Below, one piece after another: positions 54,151-64,000 of a stretch of 64,000 nt of DNA. The notes under the pieces are model-generated. The model worked only from the letters and a program-made list of their open reading frames with translations. It was not told where the DNA came from and made no database searches. Positions within the stretch are counted from its first letter, which is position 1, and the number at the start of each line of letters is the position of its first letter. The position numbers were made by a program, and so were the translations under genes. Origin of the DNA: Erinaceus europaeus (taxonomy: Eukaryota; Chordata; Mammalia; Eulipotyphla; Erinaceidae); the NCBI RefSeq assembly GCF_950295315.1, contig NC_080172.1, positions 112,320,353 through 112,384,352 on the forward strand, given 5' to 3'.

Positions 54151-55751
54151 GTCCTCCCCTCATTTTTGGATGAGGTTATTTATTTTCTTGTTGTTGAGTT
54201 TGGCAACTTCTTTATATATTCTGGCTATTAGCCTCTTGTCTGATGTATGGCATGTAAAGACCTTCTCCCATTCTGTGAGGAGTCTTGGTTTGGGTAGTAG
54301 TTTTTTTTTTTTTTTTTTTACCTATGCATAAGTTTTTTTATTTGATGTAGTCACATAGATTTATACTTGTCTTTGTCTTCTTTGTTATTGAATTCATTTC
54401 ATTGAAGATGTCTTTAAAATTTATGTGGAAAAGAGTTCTGCCAATATTTTCCTCTAAATATATGATAGTTTGTGGTCTAATATTCAAGTCCTTGATCCAC
54501 GTGGACTTTACTTTTATATTTGGTAAAATATAGTTTTTTATTCTGTTGGTAAAATATAGTTTCTTTCTTCTGTATGTTTCAACCAATTTTTTCCGACATC
54601 ATTTGTTGAAGATATTCTGCTTTCCACATTTAATAGTTTGGGCACCTTTGTCAAAGATTAGATGTCCATAGGTGTAGGGGCTTACTTCTGGGCTCTCAAT
54701 TCAATTCCACTGGTTAGTGTGTCTAGTCATGTTCCAGTACCAAGCAGTTTTGATGACAATGGCCATAATTATGCAATTTGAGATCTGGGAGTATGATCCA
54801 AATCTGTTCTTTCTTCTCAAGACTGTTTTGGCAATTCTAGGTCTTTTCTGGTTCCAGATAAACATTTGCAGCATTTGTTCTATTCTACTAAAAAATGTGG
54901 TTGGGGTCTTAATGGGGACAGCATTAAATTTGTGGATGGCTCTGGGTACAATATTCATTTTGATTATGTTAATTCTTCTTACCGATGAACATGGAATATC
55001 TTTCCACTTCTCTGTGTATTTTTCAATTTCCTTGAGTAGTGACTCATAATTTTCAGTATACAAGTCTTTTACTTCTTTGGTTAGGTTTATTCCTAGATAT
55101 TTTATTGTTTTGTCACTATAGTAAAAGAAATTGATTTCTGGACTTAAATTTCTTCTAACTAACTATTTGCATAGAGGAATGCCACTGACTTTTGAATGTT
55201 AATTTTGTAGCCTGACACCTTAATGTACTGCCTGATGATTTCCAAAAGCTTCTTGCTGGATTCCTTATGTTTTTCTATGTATACTAACATGTCATCTGCA
55301 AATAGGGAGAGTTTGACTTCTTCTTTTCCAATCTGTATCCCTTTAATTCCTTGCTCCTGGAGACCTGATTGTTATGGCAAGAATTTCCAACACTATGTTG
55401 AATAGTACTGGTGTCAGTGGGCAGCCCTGTCTAGTACCTGATCTGAGGGGAAATGCATCCAGTTTTTAACCATTGAGTATGATGTTGGCTGTAGGTTTGT
55501 TATATATAGACACCATTATCTTAAGGAATTTTCCACTTATTCCCATTTTTTGTAGTGCTTTGATCTTAAAGGGATGTTGTATTTTGTCCACGGCTTTCTC
55601 TGCATCTATTGATATGGCCATGTTTTGGTCTTGCTTTTGTTGATGTGGTGGATCACATTGATTGATTTACATATATTAACCCAACCTTACATGACTGGGA
55701 TAAACCTCACTTGGTCATGAAGAACAATCTTTTTAATATACTGCTGTATAT

Positions 55752-56540
55752 TTAATATATGTCCTGTATCCTGTTGGCTAAAATTTTGGTCATTATTTTA
55801 GCATCTATGTTCATAAGAGATATTGGTCTGTAGTTTTCTTTTTTGGTTGTGTCTCTGTCTGCTTTTGGTATCAAAGTGATGTTGGCTTCATAGAAGCTGG
55901 CAGGGAGTATTCCAGTGTCTTCAATCTTCTGGAAGACTTTTAAAAGTAGAGGGATTAGTTCTTCTTTGAAGGTTTTGTAGAATCCATTTGTAAAACCATC
56001 TGGTCCAGGACTTTTATTTTTGGGAAGATTGTTGATAATTCTTTCAATTTCATTTGCTGTGATGAGCCTGTTCATGTTACCTAGTTCCTCTTTACTTCAT
56101 TTCAGAAGTTGGTAGGTATCTAGGAAATCGTCCATTTCTTCCAGGTTATCTAGCTTGGAGGCATATAGTTGTTCATAGAAGCCTCGCATGATATACTGAA
56201 TTTCTGCTGTGTCTGTTGCGATATCTCCTCTTTCACTTAGGATCCGACTTATTTGGGTCTTCTCCCTTTTTTGTTTTGTGGGTCTGGCTAAAGGTTTGTC
56301 AATTTTGTTCACTCTTTTGAAGAACCAACATTTACTTTTGTTGATCTTTTGTATGATTTTCTTATTTTCAATGTGATTGATTTCTGCCCTAACTTTAATT
56401 ATTTCTGTCCTTCTGGTTGCTTTAGGGTTCCTTTGTTCCTCTTCTTCTTCTAGGTCTTTAAGATGTACAATCAGGCTGTTTATTTGTGCTTTTTCTTGTT
56501 TCCTAATGTGTGCTTGTATGGCTATGAACTTCCCTTTCAA
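55752..56540 (-). pseudogene. L1 ORF2 pre-RT and RT start
   Basis: Frames 56540-56097 and 56075-55752 carry '[18 protein letters not shown]' and '[20 protein letters not shown]'. A stop between them and decay downstream make it non-functional. Confidence 0.88.
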
Positions 56541-56555
56541 TACTGCCTTAGCAAG

Positions 56556-57537
56556 TGCAACTCTGAGTCACCATTGCTACTGCCCTCAGAATATGGAGCA
56601 GCAGGAGGGAGGCCCTGGGCTGATACCAGGGGAGGGAGAAATAACCAAGAAACTCAGGAGAAGATCTGTGGCATAGAGGTGGGACTGTGAAAATCTTTTT
56701 GTATAACCACTAGATTATCTCTGCCCACCCTGCTTTATCTCTTGGTCAGGAGTCAGTGATTAAGCTAAGAAGCCTGCTTATAGTTTAAAAGCCCTCAGGC
56801 TCCCATAGCCTAGAGGGTAGAAAAAGAACAAAAGAAGCTATTAAGTAACTAAGCTCCAAATCACGGATTTAAATACTATTGAAACAACTGTTAACTTCCA
56901 CAACTGTGAACCCTTTAATTACCTTACTTAGACACAAGTCAATCCAGGCAATAGTAATCAGTAATTTGAAAAGTACTGAGAGAGGGACCTCATAACATAA
57001 TATATAAAATTGTTAAGTCAACAAGAAGAAATATTGGAGAAATGAACCAGGACAAGAGTCCAGCTAAAAGTCCCCCAAAGGATGAACCACAAAATAATGA
57101 GGTCAACATCCAAACACTAGTTAAGGAAATAATCACAGGAGTGAGTAAATAGTTTGAAAGAATTGTCATCAGAAATGCAGAAATGACAAATGAGACTCTG
57201 GAAAAAATTCTAATTATCTCAAGGCTATTACAGAGCTAAAAGCTGAAATAGCTGAGCTAAGAACACAACTAGCTGAACAAGCTAAAACAGTATCAGAACA
57301 GGGTAACAAAATAGATGAACTCCAGAAAACAGCAGAGTGGAGAATAGAATCAATGAGGCTGAAGACACAATTAGCAAGATCAAGGACAAATTAGAGACAA
57401 CTGAAAAAGAAGTAAGAAATCTCAAAAACAGATTAAGAGATACTGAAAACAACAACAGAGTCCTATGGGATGACTTCAACAGAAACGATATACGCATTAT
57501 TGGCTTACCAGGGGTAGAAAGAGAGGGAGAGAGAGAA
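56556..57537 (+). mobile_element. Inverted L1 5' UTR and ORF1 segment
   Basis: Plus-orientated 5' UTR (56556-57000, reverse of 44330-44930) and ORF1 (57030-57530: 'ENRINEAEDTISKIKDKLE'), placed head-on against the minus-strand L1 at 53255-56555. The ORF1 ATG is lost. Confidence 0.85.
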
Positions 57538-58345
57538 AGCATCTTTTGTATGGTTTTCTTATTTTCAACGTTATTGATTTCTGCCATAACTTTATTTCTG
57601 TCCTTCTGGTTGCTTTAGGGTTCCTTTGTTCTTCTTCTTCTTCTTCTTCTAGGTCTTTAAGATGTGCAATCAGGCTGTTTATTTGTGCTTTTTCTTGTTT
57701 CCTAATGTGTGCTTGTATGGCTATGAACTTCCCTCTCAATACTGCCTTAGCTGTGTCCCAAATATTTTGATAACTTGTGTCTTCATTTTCATTGAACCCT
57801 CAAAACATTTTGATTCCTTCCTTTATTTCCACTTAGACCCAGAAATTGTTAAGGAGTGTACTGTTGAGCTTCCACATTTTGGGATTATTACTAATCTTTT
57901 GTTGATTGTTAAGTGTTACTTTAATTCCATTGAGGTCTGAGAACATGCTTGAGATGATTTCAATACTCTTGAATTTGATGATGCTTTCTTTGTTGCCTAA
58001 TACATGGTCTATTCTTGAGAATGACCCATGTGGACTTGAGTAAAATGTGTATTCCAGTTTCTTGGGATGAATGACTCTGAAAATATCCAATAGTTCTAGT
58101 TTATCTATCTCTTTATTTAGCTCCCTCTTGTCTTTATTGACTTTCTTCCTGGATTATCTGTCAAGTTGAGATAGTGGGTGTTGAAGTCCTCTAGTATGAC
58201 TGTGTTGCTGTTAATATATTGTTGTAGTTCTTTCAGTAGATGTTTGATTTATTTAGAAGGCTTCTCATTGGGTGCATAGATGTTAATAATTGTTAAGTCC
58301 TCCTGACTGACTGATCCTCTGAGCACTGAGTAGTGTCCATTCCTA
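57538..58345 (-). mobile_element. L1 ORF2 fragment (endonuclease to pre-RT)
   Basis: 57541-57750 repeats 56346-56555 of the previous L1, then continues upstream through the endonuclease region to 58345 (same text as 1-420). Confidence 0.8.
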
Positions 58346-58735
58346 TTAGTTCTTCTTTGAAGGTTTTGTAGAATCCATTTGTAAAACCATCTGGTCCAGG
58401 ACTTTTATTTTTGGGAAGATTGTTGATAACTCTTTCAATTACATTAGCTGTGATAAGCCTGTTCATGTTACCTCGTTCCTCTTTACTTCATTTCAGAAGT
58501 TGGTAGGTATCTAGGAAATCGTCTATTTCTTCCAGGTTATCTAGCTTGGAGGCATATAGTTGTTCATAGAAGCCTCGCATGATATGTTGACTTTCTGCGG
58601 TGTCTGTTGTGTTATCTCCTTTTTTACTTAGGATCTGATTTATTTGGGTCTTCTCCCTTTTTTGTTTTGTGGGTCTGGCTAAAGGTTTGTCAATTTTGTT
58701 CACACTTTTGAAGAACCAACATTTACTTTTGTTGA
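58346..58735 (-). mobile_element. L1 ORF2 fragment (pre-RT)
   Basis: Repeats 55950-56345 of the longer L1. Joined without spacer to the neighbouring fragments. Confidence 0.8.
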
Positions 58736-59165
58736 TCTCAGAACTTCTTTCAGGGAAGGCTTGGTGACAGTTGATTCTTTCAACTGTTGCTTGTCTGAGA
58801 AGGTTTTTATGCCTCCATCTAGACTGAATGACAGTCTAGCAGGATACAGTATTCTTGGTTTAAAACCTTTCTCATTGAGCACTTTATAGATATCTTGCCA
58901 TTCTCTTCTGGCCTGTAGTGTTTGTGTGAAGAAGTCTGCTGCTAATCTTATGGATTTTCCTCTCTAGGTGACTCATTGTTTTTGTCTTGGAGCCTTCGGG
59001 ATCCTTTCTTTATCTTTATTCCTTTCCGTTCTAAATAGGATGTGTCTTGGTGTCTTTAAGTCTGGGATAATTCTGTTTGGGACCCTCTGGGCTTCTTGTA
59101 TATTTATGTCTTTGATGTTGTCTCGACTAGAGAAATTTTCAGCTATTATAGCCTGAAGAATGCTT
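58736..59165 (-). mobile_element. L1 ORF1 C-terminal fragment
   Basis: Minus strand 'RNKDKERIPKAPRQKQ' and 'FSLDGGIKTFSDKQQLKEST' match ORF1 at 2293-2700. 59166-59300 is a short scrap of L1 3' UTR. Confidence 0.8.
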
Positions 59166-59309
59166 CTCTGCTGAACTAGACATTGGCAGGTCAATTCCTA
59201 TCCCAGCCTGTTTCTATCTTTCTCTGATGGGGCTCCTAAAACTTTCACTCCTATTCTACAAATTGACCTAACAGAATCCTTAAGGCATCTTATACACCTG
59301 TACGTTGTT

Positions 59310-59490
59310 ATCTAGTGAGGGGCTGTGTGGTGGTTACAAGGCATGAGGATCTTGGTTCAAACTCCCTGCTCCCAGTTAAATGGGTGAGGCTTCACAAGTG
59401 ATGCAGTGCTGTAGGTGTTTCTCGTTCTTTACCTCTATTTCCCCCACCCCTCTCAAATTTCTCTCTGTCCTATTAAAAAAAGTGTTAAAA
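59310..59490 (+). mobile_element. SINE, CT-body type
   Basis: 'gaggggctgtgtggtggtta' head, 'cttggttcaaactccctgct', 'aggcttcacaagtgatgcag', CT-rich body and 'ctctctgtcctattaaaaaa'. Confidence 0.7.
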
Positions 59491-59789
59491 GAAAACCAGG
59501 AATGCTGTTCCTACCATTAAAAATATATAGCATCTATGTAATCTAGAGACCCAGGATCACTTGCCTAGTTTGTTGCTTTGCCATTTGAATGAGATAGTTT
59601 CATACTTGGCCTCCATAGCTTTGAAGACAGCTTTGGTACTTTGGTCTCTTTAATATTCTCTTTCTGCCTCTAATGAATAATTAAGTAACATAAACACAGT
59701 TCTTTAAACATGATGTTTTCTAGATAATGAAGTACCAAAAGTTTCATATTTATGTATGTATGATATTATATACATTTCACTCTCTCACA

Positions 59790-60660
59790 AAAATAAATAA
59801 GTACTACGCAGCTATGAAGAACCATGAAATTTTTTTTCTGAAATTGGGCAAGCTTGGAATGTTCCTACTCATAACCACAGAATGTGAGCTCAGATCTACA
59901 GGGATGCAGAGGTCACATAGGCTCTTAAGCTGAATATGGGCCCCAGACCACATCAAATCAATGGGGTTTACAGTCAACAACATTTATGTACCTTTCCTGT
60001 ATTTGGGAGCTGCTCTCTTGCCTGATCCTTTCTGGTCCTTTTTGCAGCCATGACATTATCTCCCCAGACAATAACTTGGGTCCACCTGCATGTCAGATGA
60101 CTAGCTCAGAAAAAAAAAAACTAGCATAGTCATGGGCTCTTTGGAATATAACTGAAATAGGCCTACTAACTATATACAAAATGGAGACCCCCAAATCTTC
60201 ATCTGCAATATTCCAGCCTCTAGGTTCATGATTAGTCAACAATTTGTTTGGCTTTATATGTTTGGCTTTATATGTTAACTCTTTTTCACCCACCAGGTTC
60301 CATATGCTACTATGATGCCAACCAGACTTCCCTGGACAGACAACCCCACCAATGTGTCCTGGAGCTCCGATTCCCAGAGACCTGCCCCACTAGGGAAAGA
60401 AAGAGACAGGCTGGGAGTATGGATCAACCTGTCAATGTCCATGTTCAGCAGGGAGGCAATTACAGAAACCAGACCTTCCACCTTTTGCACCCCATAATGT
60501 CCCTTGGTCCATGGTCCCAGAGGGATAAAGAATAAGAAATCTATCAGGGGAAGGGAAGGGGTATGGAGTTCTGGTGGTGGGAATTATGTGTTGTACCCCT
60601 CTTATCCTATGGTTTTTGTCAGTGTTTCCTTTTTATAAATAAAAATTATATATATACCCA
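59790..60660 (+). mobile_element. L1 3' end: ORF2 tail plus long-type 3' UTR
   Basis: 'gtactacgcagctatgaaga' (L1 ORF2 end) is joined directly to the long 3' UTR block, which ends 'tttataaataaaaatta'. This copy supports the reading that the block is an L1 3' UTR. 60660-61190 holds no recognised feature. Confidence 0.75.
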
Positions 60661-61194
60661 AAGAGAGAGGGAAGGAGGACAGTCAAGTAGGACACTTGAA
60701 TAGTGTTCTGATTTACTGTGTATAAGACTCAGACTTAAGTCGGCAATCAACACATTGAAGGAAGATGGGTACTGTGGCATCTCTCTTCTCTTCAACTATG
60801 TGTTTTACTTCTAATATGCTATCTGAAAAAGTGATAGAAAAGATAAAAAGAGGGAGAGATCTTAATTCCTTTCACATGGGAAGAAGATCATCCTGATCAG
60901 ATTTGGAACAGCTATGCTGAGTTAAGCCAGAGCTCAGGCAGTCAGGTATGTGGTCTGTGGAGCAGGGGAGAGAGAACCAACAAAAGAGAAGGTATTGGAA
61001 CATGACCAAATCAATCTGAAGTTGACTGGGTCTGGACCTCACACTGTTGTCATAGCATCAAGTCATAGAACACCTGTACTGTTTTTTTTCCTTGCATGAT
61101 ATTTTCCAGGCAGATTCATGGAAAGATAGTGAACTTTACTGCTGTCCTATGACTATCAGACATACAGGATACAAAGGACAAACACACTAAGCCC

Positions 61195-61350
61195 AGGGAC
61201 ATAGATGCAGAGAGTGGTGTTACCACCCCATTGTAAACCAGAACTAAGGAGTGCTCTGGTCTCTCTCTCTCTCTCCCTTTCTTCTTTCCTCCACCTCTCA
61301 TTATCTCTGTTTCTCTCTCATTATAATACACAAATAAAATAATTTTTAAA
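61195..61350 (+). mobile_element. SINE remnant with CT tract
   Basis: 'ccattgtaaaccagaactaa', 'gagtgctctggtctctctct', CT-rich body and A-rich end. 61350-61980 is AT-rich, with no gene or clear repeat recognised. Confidence 0.5.
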
Positions 61351-61984
61351 AAGGTTTTGTAGCTACTTTATGTTCCTAACTAAGCTATGTGTCGGGTATG
61401 AGAGCTACCACTTTGAAATACTATTATTATTTTTAAATAGTTTATTTATTTCTTTTTCCCATAACAAAGCACCTTTACTTTTAAATGATTTTAAATGATA
61501 TAAGAAGTTCTTGAATTCTATCATCTCATAATTTTAACTAAAAGAAACTAAAAGCAGCCCAAAGAATTATGCTAGTATTCATTATTCTATCCCTTAGCTG
61601 AAAAGGACTATTTTAAGGCTGGCTGCTATTTACCATGGGTTAAAAATAACTATTTACTACTTTTTCCATAAATAAAGCCCCTGAACTTCAAGAAACTTTT
61701 AAGGAAAATTATTTAATCCCTTTGTTTCTTTAAAAAGAATGGATTTTTCCTACATCTAAAAAAAAGTCAATATTGATATAGATATTGCTTGAGTTAAAAG
61801 GCTTAAGAAAGCAGTATACCCCTTAAGTTTCTAAGAAATACAAGATAAAAAGATGAAAATTCTAAATTTATACAGAGAAGCTAGATTTGCTATTCAAAAA
61901 GTAAACTGATCTACTATATTATATACAGAAATATTTTAATGCCTTCTCATAAGACTAAATTCAAGCTTAACTAAAACTTCTCAT

Positions 61985-62800
61985 CCCACAAAGGAATCTA
62001 ACATGACAATCCTACATCCTCCAAAGGGAGTCTGGACAACATACTCTATGCTACACCTGGGGAAGATGGGTCGATACTGGGGCAGCTTGGAATATTCCTA
62101 CTCATGACCACAGAATATGAGCTTAGATCTACTGGGATGCAGAGGTCACACAGGCTCCTAAGCTAATTATGGGCCCCAGATCACATCAAATTGATGGGGT
62201 TTACAGTCAACAATATTTATACCCCTTTCCCAAATTAGGGAGCTACTCTCTTCCCTGATCCAGCTTTCTGGTCCTTTTCCCAGTCCATGACATCATCTCC
62301 CCAGACAATGACCTGGATCCACCTTCATATAAGATTTCAGGCTCAGGCAAAAAAAAAAAAAAACACAAAAAACAGTATAGTATAACTACAGGCCCTTTGA
62401 AATGTAACTAAAATATTCCTACTAGCTATCTACAAAATGGAGAAACACCCCCCCCCCCCCCAGCAATTCATCTGCACTATTCCAGCCTTTAGGTCCATGA
62501 TTGTTCAACAATTTGTTTGGCTTTGTATGTTAACTCTCTTTTCAGCCACCAGGTTCCAGATGCTAGCAGGATGCAACCAGACTTCCCTGGACAGACAACC
62601 CCACCAATGTGTCATGGAGCTCCATTTCCACCAGCCCCACCCCACTAGGGAAAGAGAGTGACAGGCTGGGAGTTTGGATAGACCTGTCAATGCCCATGTT
62701 CAGCTGGGAAGCAATTACAGACGCCAGACCTTCAACCTTCTGCATCCCACAATGACCTTGAGTCCATACTCCCAGAGGGTTAAAGAATAGGAAAGCTGGG
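61985..62800 (+). mobile_element. L1 3' UTR (long type)
   Basis: Same order of blocks as 52060-52990 and 59840-60640, with an internal A-run (62348-62364) and a C-run (62447-62461). It ends where a SINE starts, without its own tail. Confidence 0.8.
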
Positions 62801-62903
62801 AGTCAGGCAGTAGCGCAGCGGGTTAAGCTCACATGGCACAAAGCACAAGGACCCCCTTAAGGATCCCAGTCTGAGCCTTGGCTCCCCACCTGCAGGGGAG
62901 CCC
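62801..62903 (+). mobile_element. SINE, tRNA-like head only
   Basis: 'ggcagtagcgcagcgggtta' (A box) and 'gatcccagtctgagccttgg' (decayed B box), 'ctgcaggggag', then it stops at the ATP6V1G1 pseudogene. The CT body is absent. Confidence 0.75.
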
Positions 62904-63090
62904 CCGTTCTTCCTCTTGTGAGCTTCAGAAACCTTCTCCGCAGCCGGCTTCTCGGCCTGCAACAGCTGCTGAATACCCTGCGACTGTCTGGTCATGGGGG
63001 CTACTGTGAGGCTGACACCTGAGGCCTAAAATTGCTGAATCGCCCCCCCCCCCAGATCAGCTGACCTTTCTGCCAAGGATCTGTGTCTTG
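62904..63090 (-). pseudogene. ATP6V1G1: ATP6V1G1 processed pseudogene, 5' part
   Basis: The minus-strand Met at 62995 opens 'QSQGIQQLLQAEKPAAEKVS', matching the conserved N-terminus of the V-type ATPase G1 subunit, part of the peripheral stalk of the proton pump. It continues to 'EAHKRKNG' and then runs into a SINE at 62903, so about 30 of about 118 residues remain. Upstream (62996 to about 63090) is GC-richer sequence that looks like the 5' UTR. The exon-only look and isolation suggest a retrocopy, though with one exon of coding sequence visible a genomic fragment is not excluded. Confidence 0.75.
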
Positions 63091-63109
63091 TGCCCTGCCC
63101 TGCGCCCAA

Positions 63110-63262
63110 CTGAGAGTTTATTTATTTCTTAATGAGAAAGATAGGAGGAGAGAGAAACAAACCAGACATCAATCTGGTACATGTACTGCTGGGGATTGAA
63201 CTTGGGACCACATGCTTGAGAATCCAATGCCTAGTCCACTGTGCCATCTCTCGGCCCATAAA
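63110..63262 (-). mobile_element. SINE
   Basis: 'gagtttatttatttcttaat' reversed tail, 'ctggtacatgtactgctggg', 'ggattgaacttgggaccaca', 'actgtgccatctctcgg' reversed head. Same family as 7310 and 21400. 63262-63765 contains repeat-like text but nothing I can assign. Confidence 0.75.
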
Positions 63263-63764
63263 ATAATTTTTATTATAGATTGGGTAATGGTTTACAAATT
63301 TATAAAATTTCGGAGGACTATACTACATTATACCAACCACCAAAGTCTCACAAATTCTGAGAGACAGTTTTTCCTTTTCTTGCAAATTCATGTACTTGAA
63401 TTAACTATATTCCATATATAAGCAAAATCTCAAATTCTCACCTTCCACTTTTCCAGATACTTTGGGGAAAGGGGAGTGAATATGAATGAAAGTTAAACTT
63501 TCTTTGTCATGGGACATTCCTTGGTCACCAGCTCACACTAAATCTTTCCCTCCATTGTCTAGTCTATCTCCAGGTTCTTCTGTGACCAGAGGAATTCAGG
63601 CTTCAGCAACAAAGGGGCACTGAGAGCATTGATAGCTACACTGGAGAGTCTCAGGGGAGGACCTAGTAAGGCTGATTGCAACTTTCTCAACAGGGCGAGT
63701 TCCAGGAGATGAAGCAGGACAGTGGGGCTTGACTACCTGAGAGGATACTAGGGAGATTTTTTTT

Positions 63765-64000
63765 TAATTCTTTATTGGGGAGCTAATGGTTTACAGTCAA
63801 CAGTAAATACCATAGTTTGTATGTGTGTAACATTTCTCAGTTTTCCACACAACAACTCAACCCCCACTAGGTCCTCTTCTGCCACCATGTTCCATGATCT
63901 GAACCTCCAACCCTCACCCCAGAGTCTTTTACTTTGGTGCAATACACCAACTCTAGTCCAAGTTCTGCTTTGTGTTTTTCCTTCTGATCTTGTTTTTCAG
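63765..64000 (-). mobile_element. L1 3' UTR (short type), runs off window
   Basis: 'ttctttattggggagctaat' (reversed A-tail end), 'acccccactaggtcctct' and 'gagtcttttactttggtgca' match 53265-53440 and 41050-41230. Confidence 0.85.

Larger units (their letters stand above)
53255..56555 (-). mobile_element. L1 LINE, 3' two-thirds
   Basis: The longest L1 in the window. Minus strand: upstream ORF2 (56540-56097), RT (56075-55752 and decayed on to about 54350), C-terminal domain (54150-53707), (TA)n at 53624-53700 and the short-type 3' UTR with reversed A-tail at 53262-53280. At 56555 the sequence switches abruptly to plus-orientated L1 5' UTR. Confidence 0.88.

Noticed and set aside
1..64000. CRISPR arrays, bacterial operons or phage systems
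   Set aside because: No regularly spaced repeats with unique spacers and no prokaryotic gene organisation; the sequence is mammalian.

Overview
This window is vertebrate, almost certainly mammalian, nuclear DNA: genes with introns, many L1 LINEs, tRNA-derived SINEs and endogenous retroviral sequence. The SINE type (for example at 37751-38066, with an intact tRNA-like head and a CT-rich body) is one I associate with erinaceid hedgehogs, probably Erinaceus or a close relative. That assignment rests on recall of the repeat family, not on a search.

The only host gene family recognised is PRAME/PRAMEF, the leucine-rich-repeat, germline/cancer-testis family that usually lies in rapidly rearranging clusters. 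Four loci are visible. Locus A (+, 7.08-12.06 kb) keeps a promoter-like TATA, a non-coding first exon and three coding exons, but has frameshifts, a lost splice donor and a truncated last exon. Locus B (+, 20.65-21.02 kb) is a copy of the last exon with its intron flank. Locus D (-, 36.97-35.48 kb) is a rearranged pseudogene with a TATA region and a last exon. Locus C (+, 46.13-49.68 kb) is open and complete: TATA, non-coding exon, three coding exons with consensus splice sites, 489 codons and a poly(A) signal. Duplicated flanks (13.5-16.2, 22.7-24.4, 26.75-26.95 and inverted 37.1-37.7 kb) tie the loci together as segmental duplications.

The most unexpected item is at about 12.06-13.49 kb. 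The last exon of PRAME locus A is abruptly followed by a 5'-truncated, nearly open non-LTR retrotransposon of Jockey/CR1-like type, not L1. It keeps its RT catalytic motifs and a C-terminal Cys/His motif and is broken by one frameshift. Mammals are not known for young elements of this kind, so horizontal acquisition is a reasonable hypothesis.

Other mobile DNA: a 7.56-kb betaretrovirus-like (class II) provirus at 27795-35351 with two LTRs, broken gag-pro-pol, a minisatellite inside gag and no recognisable env; four solo LTRs with clear target-site duplications (3769-4392, 15126-15627, 25102-25694, 44415-44751), three of which have an empty-site homologue inside this window; many L1 fragments with two different 3' UTR types; an L1 with an inverted 5' segment (53.26-57.54 kb); several SINE families; and a fragment of a processed ATP6V1G1 pseudogene (62.9-63.09 kb).

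No bacterial-type systems, CRISPR arrays or independent RNA genes are supported. Coordinates of repeats are read by eye and have uncertain edges unless a target-site duplication is given.
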